DNA of 8,843 bases from Mucilaginibacter sp. UBA4741 (lineage in GTDB: Bacteria > Bacteroidota > Bacteroidia > Sphingobacteriales > Sphingobacteriaceae). Made by a program: the position numbers and the translations under genes. Position 1 is the first letter of the stretch; each line of letters starts with the position of its first letter. Location of the stretch: positions 1,169 through 10,011 of the forward strand of contig DHIR01000172.1 in the NCBI GenBank assembly GCA_002403905.1, given 5' to 3'. Below are positions 6,271 through 8,843 of the stretch, piece by piece. Below the pieces are notes generated by a model that was not told the DNA's origin, made no database searches, and worked only from the letters and a program-made list of their open reading frames with translations.

Positions 6271-6465
6271 TTACCTGCTGCGTTTCATTACCCGTACTAG
6301 TTGGCGATGCCGTTTAGCGGCATAGTAATCGTTTGTTACCAATACCGCATGTATTACACCCGGTATCCAAAAAAACAGCGTTAAAAAAAGGTTAAGGATA
6401 AAGGCCCCTATCCTACCTGTGCTAAATACCACCAGCGGTGGTAATAAACAAAGAAAATAACGCAT
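6271..6465 (-). CDS. Pmp3/YqaE family small membrane protein (UPF0057)
   Basis: A 64-residue inner-membrane protein of the Pmp3/YqaE (proteolipid membrane potential modulator) family, whose eukaryotic members affect membrane potential and salt tolerance. Two membrane segments are visible: about 2-15 (RYFLCLLPPLVVFS, with the family's PPL/V pattern) and about 19-43 (IGAFILNLFLTLFFWIPGVIHAVLV). The LTLFFWIPGVIHA block is the family signature. The tail NDYYAAKRHRQLVRVMKRSR is strongly basic and should face the cytoplasm. It is about 10 residues longer than minimal YqaE proteins because of this tail. It lies 68 bases downstream of another small membrane protein on the same strand, so the two may share a transcript. 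Its stop codon directly touches that of the convergent lipoprotein gene. Confidence 0.9.
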   Translation of the reverse strand: MRYFLCLLPPLVVFSTGRIGAFILNLFLTLFFWIPGVIHAVLVTNDYYAAKRHRQLVRVMKRSR

Positions 6466-6533
6466 ATTATAATACTTATATCATTTAGACCCAGTATAGC
6501 ATTGATAGTTACAACTTAATGATAATCCAAATA

Positions 6534-6761
6534 TCAGGGAGTTATTACTTTAGTCTTTCGCCCAATAATCAAATATAAAATAGGCCCTAGAAACGGAGCA
6601 AATAAAACTACAAGCACCCATATTAATTTAGTGGTAGAGTCTTTAAAATCAGCCCTGATAATATCTACCAGGCAAAAAATGGTTAACAGCGGGAAAATCA
6701 GCGCAAAGCATATCAGCATTGTTTCTGACACTCCAAATTCAAAAAAAGTTAAAATGTTCAT
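6534..6761 (-). CDS. PLDc_N domain small membrane protein
   Basis: Two membrane helices and a short basic tail make this a stand-alone PLDc_N (phospholipase D-nuclease N-terminal) protein of unknown function. It has no catalytic HKD motif. From the ATG at 6759-6761 it has 75 residues. Helix 1 is ETMLICFALIFPLLTIFCLVDII and helix 2 is TKLIWVLVVLFAPFLGPILYLIIGRK. The W-x-x-x-x-x-F-x-P-x-x-G-P-x-x-Y pattern and terminal GRK are typical of the family. A GTG five codons upstream (6774-6776) is the only other in-frame start. I prefer the ATG because the GTG overlaps a near-match to the -7 element (TAATTTAG, 6776-6783) and would add only KTFI. The cysteine in helix 1 gives no lipobox. It may be co-transcribed with the Pmp3-like gene. 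Confidence 0.85.
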   Translation of the reverse strand: MNILTFFEFGVSETMLICFALIFPLLTIFCLVDIIRADFKDSTTKLIWVLVVLFAPFLGPILYLIIGRKTKVITP

Positions 6762-6838
6762 GATAAAGGTTTTCACTAAATTACAACATCCAATATTAAT
6801 ATTTGCATAGTTATTGCATTAATTTGTAGCATACTATC

Positions 6839-7261
6839 ATGAAAATATATCAGCAACAAGTACAACTCAGCCAACGCAGGCGAGGTTTCCATTTAATAAC
6901 TGCCGAAGTTTTAGAGGCCCTGCCCCAGATACGCGAATTTAAAACCGGTATTTGCCAGGTATTTATTCAGCATACATCGGCCTCATTAACCATCAATGAA
7001 AATGCCGACCCAACAGTAAGGAAAGATTTTGAGATGTATTTTAGCAAAGCCGTGCCAGAGAACGACCCCGACTACCTGCATGATGATGAAGGCCCTGATG
7101 ATATGCCCGCGCATTTAAAAGCGGCATTACTGGGCAGCTCGGTAACTATACCAATACATAACGGCAGGTTTGCATTGGGGATATGGCAAGGCATATATTT
7201 ATGCGAACACCGTAATTATGGCGGCGAACGCAGTTTGATGATCACGGCATGGGGAGAATGA
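6839..7261 (+). CDS. yjbQ: YjbQ family protein (UPF0047), secondary thiamine-phosphate synthase-like
   Basis: Members of this cytoplasmic family show weak thiamine-phosphate synthase activity, and E. coli YjbQ is annotated that way; the true physiological role is unsettled. The 140 residues are full length. All family blocks are present: QHTSASLTINENADPTVRKD (44-63), the acidic HDDEGPDDMPAHLKA (81-95) and GIWQGIYLCEHRN (114-126). His45, His92 and the EHR at 123-125 are the likely conserved polar cluster. The ATG is 12 bases after TTTG (6823-6826), part of TTAATTTG, which is one base off the -7 consensus. The leader is therefore very short. No thiamine genes are nearby. The stop codon directly abuts the stop of the convergent regulator gene. 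Confidence 0.95.
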   Translation: MKIYQQQVQLSQRRRGFHLITAEVLEALPQIREFKTGICQVFIQHTSASLTINENADPTVRKDFEMYFSKAVPENDPDYLHDDEGPDDMPAHLKAALLGSSVTIPIHNGRFALGIWQGIYLCEHRNYGGERSLMITAWGE

Positions 7262-8233
7262 TCATCCCATATAAAATTTCTCCCGATACCCGGTTGGTGT
7301 CATCCCTACCGTTTTTCTAAATATTTTGCGGAACGCTTTAGGGTCGCTATAGCCGGAGTTGAGCATCACCTCCGTCATTTGCTGGTTGGTTTCTACCAAC
7401 AGTTTTTTGGCGGCTTCGATGCGCGTTTTTTGCAGATATTCGATCGGCGTAATACCGGTTACCTGTTTAAATCGGCGGGCAATATTACGCCTGCTGCCGG
7501 GGATCTCTTTTATTAATTCTTCAATAGTACCGGTACTTTGGTAATCGGCCTCAATACGTTGCTGGGCCATAGTTACCAGGTTATCATTATGTACCTGTAA
7601 TGGCGAAAACGTGCTAAAGTAGGTTTGGTGTTCCCTATCCATATCAATAGAGAACAGTTTGGCGGTACGCGCCGCAATATCCTTACCGCAATACTTTTGC
7701 AGTAAATGCAGCATTAAATGAAAGCTAGAGGTTGAGCCACCGCTGGTATAAAGGCCGCCATCGCCTGTAACAACTTTATCGGCCTGTAGCTTTACGGTGG
7801 GGAAAGCGGTTGCGAACTGTTTACAAGCGTCTACATGCGTGGTAGCCGGCCGGCCGTTTAATAAGCCTGTAGCTCCTAACAAAAAAGCACCGGTACAAAC
7901 ACAAGCCAGCTCTGCCCCTGCTTTAAATTGCTGCTGTAGCCAGGGTATGTATTTATGATTCTCTTGTATGGCCAACCCGACATCAGCTGTACCAAATGCA
8001 GGGATGAATATCAGGTTTTGCGTTGCCGAGGTGTGGATAGATTGAACCTGGTGACCATTAAACTCAATAGCTTTGTCTTTATTCAACTCATCGGCACTAA
8101 AAAGCGTAATATTAAATACGGGGTCCTTGTTATCAATAATATAAAATTGGTTAACACTTTCAAAAACATCCAGTATAGCTGCAACGCTTAATAACCGGTA
8201 TCTGTTAGTCAATAAAATGCCTAATTGTATCAT
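7262..8233 (-). CDS. GlxA-type transcriptional regulator: DJ-1/PfpI domain plus AraC HTH
   Basis: A 323-residue fusion of a DJ-1/PfpI (class I glutamine amidotransferase-like) sensor domain with an AraC-type DNA-binding domain, the FtrA/GlxA architecture. The sensor spans about 1-185. Its elbow ELACVCTGAFLLGATGLLNGRPATTH (108-133) places Cys113 and His133 at the positions of the DJ-1 nucleophile elbow and following histidine. GlxA-type proteins keep this without known catalysis. The C-terminal domain (about 236-320) has two helix-turn-helices: IEELIKEIPGSRRNIARRFKQVTG, and MTEVMLNSGYSDPKAFRKIFRKTVGMTPTGYR, with the AraC signature. The ligand is unknown; the divergent VOC gene is the obvious candidate target. 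A near -7 box (TATATTTA, 8256-8263, reverse) lies 22 bases upstream of the ATG. Confidence 0.94.
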   Translation of the reverse strand: MIQLGILLTNRYRLLSVAAILDVFESVNQFYIIDNKDPVFNITLFSADELNKDKAIEFNGHQVQSIHTSATQNLIFIPAFGTADVGLAIQENHKYIPWLQQQFKAGAELACVCTGAFLLGATGLLNGRPATTHVDACKQFATAFPTVKLQADKVVTGDGGLYTSGGSTSSFHLMLHLLQKYCGKDIAARTAKLFSIDMDREHQTYFSTFSPLQVHNDNLVTMAQQRIEADYQSTGTIEELIKEIPGSRRNIARRFKQVTGITPIEYLQKTRIEAAKKLLVETNQQMTEVMLNSGYSDPKAFRKIFRKTVGMTPTGYREKFYMG

Positions 8234-8266
8234 CTTAATTTTATTTAGTAACGGATAAATATAAAA

Positions 8267-8299
8267 AAATGTCTCGAATACCCCCTAAGGTTGACATTT
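8267..8299. promoter_or_regulatory. Inverted repeat in regulator / VOC divergent spacer
   Basis: AAATGTC (8267-8273) and GACATTT (8293-8299) are perfect 7-nt inverted arms whose starts are 26 bases apart, about 2.5 helical turns. They sit in the 134-bp spacer between the AraC-type regulator and the VOC gene. This is a plausible binding site for that regulator on both promoters, though AraC proteins often prefer direct repeats. Confidence 0.35.
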
Positions 8300-8367
8300 A
8301 TACACACTATAGATTTTAAATATTGAGCCTACCTTAGCTTTATCAAAACAACTAAAAAAACATAATT

Positions 8368-8793
8368 ATGGCAAAGATCAATCCGTATTTAAACTTTTTG
8401 GGTAATACCGAAGAAGCTTTTATTTTTTACAAATCTGTATTTGGGGGCGAATTTGTAGCGCTACAACGTTTTAAAGACACCCCGCATGGCGATAGCATGT
8501 CTGCAGAAGATAAAGAGAAAATAATGCATGTGGCCCTGCCGATTGGCAATAATTTACTAATGGCTACAGATGCGCTGGGATCAATGGGACAAACCTTAAA
8601 ATTTGGCGATAACATTTCTATAGCTATTGATCCTGAAAGCATGGATGAAGCAAATGCCTTATTTAACGGCCTTGCTGTTGGCGGCAATGTAATGATGCCT
8701 TTAGAGAAAATGTTTTGGGGCGCCTGGTTTGGTATGCTGGTTGATAAATTCGGGGTACAATGGATGGTAAATTATGACGATAGCCAGAAATAA
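8368..8793 (+). CDS. VOC superfamily protein, PhnB/glyoxalase-like
   Basis: A 141-residue protein of the vicinal oxygen chelate fold in the PhnB-like subgroup (often labelled 3-demethylubiquinone-9 3-methyltransferase domain). No specific reaction can be assigned. The N-terminal INPYLNFLGNTEEAFIFYKSVFGGE (4-28) is the usual opening beta-alpha unit. DKEKIMHVALPIGNNLLMATDA (48-69) supplies the metal-site region, with His54. The second half has the PESMDEANALFNGLAVGG helix (89-106) and a closing WGAWFGMLVDKFGVQWMVNY (117-136). It is full length. It is divergent from the AraC-type regulator and may be its target. TACCTTAG (8330-8337) is one base off the -7 consensus and lies 30 bases before the ATG, with no -33 box. 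Confidence 0.92.
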   Translation: MAKINPYLNFLGNTEEAFIFYKSVFGGEFVALQRFKDTPHGDSMSAEDKEKIMHVALPIGNNLLMATDALGSMGQTLKFGDNISIAIDPESMDEANALFNGLAVGGNVMMPLEKMFWGAWFGMLVDKFGVQWMVNYDDSQK

Positions 8794-8804
8794 ACTAACT
8801 CAGC

Positions 8805-8838
8805 GACAAATTTTGTTGCAGCAGATTTGTCAACTTTT
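8805..8838 (+). terminator. Possible terminator after the VOC gene
   Basis: GACAAAT (8805-8811) pairs perfectly with ATTTGTC (8825-8831), followed by AACTTTTT. The stem is short and A/T-rich and the loop is 13 bases, so termination is only plausible. The site starts 12 bases after the VOC stop and the window ends just beyond it. Confidence 0.4.
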
Positions 8839-8843
8839 TAAAA

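Noticed and set aside
8291..8316. E. coli-style TTGACA promoter before the VOC gene
   Set aside because: TTGACA is present at 8291, but no TATAAT-like box sits about 17 bases downstream, and Bacteroidota sigma-A does not use this consensus.

Overview
The window reads as a piece of a Bacteroidota chromosome, most likely a Sphingobacteriaceae member (Mucilaginibacter- or Pedobacter-like). Supporting signs are AT-rich intergenic DNA, exact matches to the Bacteroidota sigma-A -7 element TAnnTTTG (before yajQ and before the lipoprotein gene), general absence of Shine-Dalgarno sequences, a CKKD-type lipoprotein start, and dispersed palindromic repeats between genes. The genus is inference. There are eleven protein genes, no RNA genes, no CRISPR array and no intact insertion sequence.

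Layout. Positions 1-1790 (-) hold the first 596 codons of polyphosphate kinase ppk1, whose C-terminus lies outside the window. Divergent from it is yajQ (1956-2447, +). A large perfect inverted repeat and a terminator separate yajQ from the convergent small heat-shock gene hsp20 (2694-3131, -), which has an unusually strong Shine-Dalgarno. Divergent from hsp20 is a hotdog-fold acyl-CoA thioesterase (3267-3713, +). Next is a 433-bp gene-free stretch (3714-4146) filled with short hairpins and a REPIN-like element with terminal inverted repeats. Then come a SIMPL/DUF541 periplasmic protein (4147-4842, -) and a SAM-dependent methyltransferase (4911-5600, -) on the same strand. Divergent from these is an unrecognised lipoprotein (5758-6270, +). 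It abuts, stop codon to stop codon, a Pmp3/YqaE-type membrane peptide (6271-6465, -), upstream of which lies a PLDc_N-type small membrane protein (6534-6761, -). A yjbQ gene (6839-7261, +) again abuts, with no gap, a DJ-1/PfpI-AraC regulator (7262-8233, -). Divergent from the regulator is a VOC/PhnB-like protein (8368-8793, +), followed by a possible terminator at the window edge.

How the genes relate. They look like ordinary housekeeping and stress genes rather than one pathway. Several have stress links known from their families: polyphosphate, Hsp20, SIMPL and Pmp3. The only arrangement suggesting a direct regulatory relation is the divergent AraC-type regulator / VOC pair with an inverted repeat between them. 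I found no convincing new multi-gene system. The most unusual structure is the hairpin-rich, REPIN-like intergenic region at 3728-4110.
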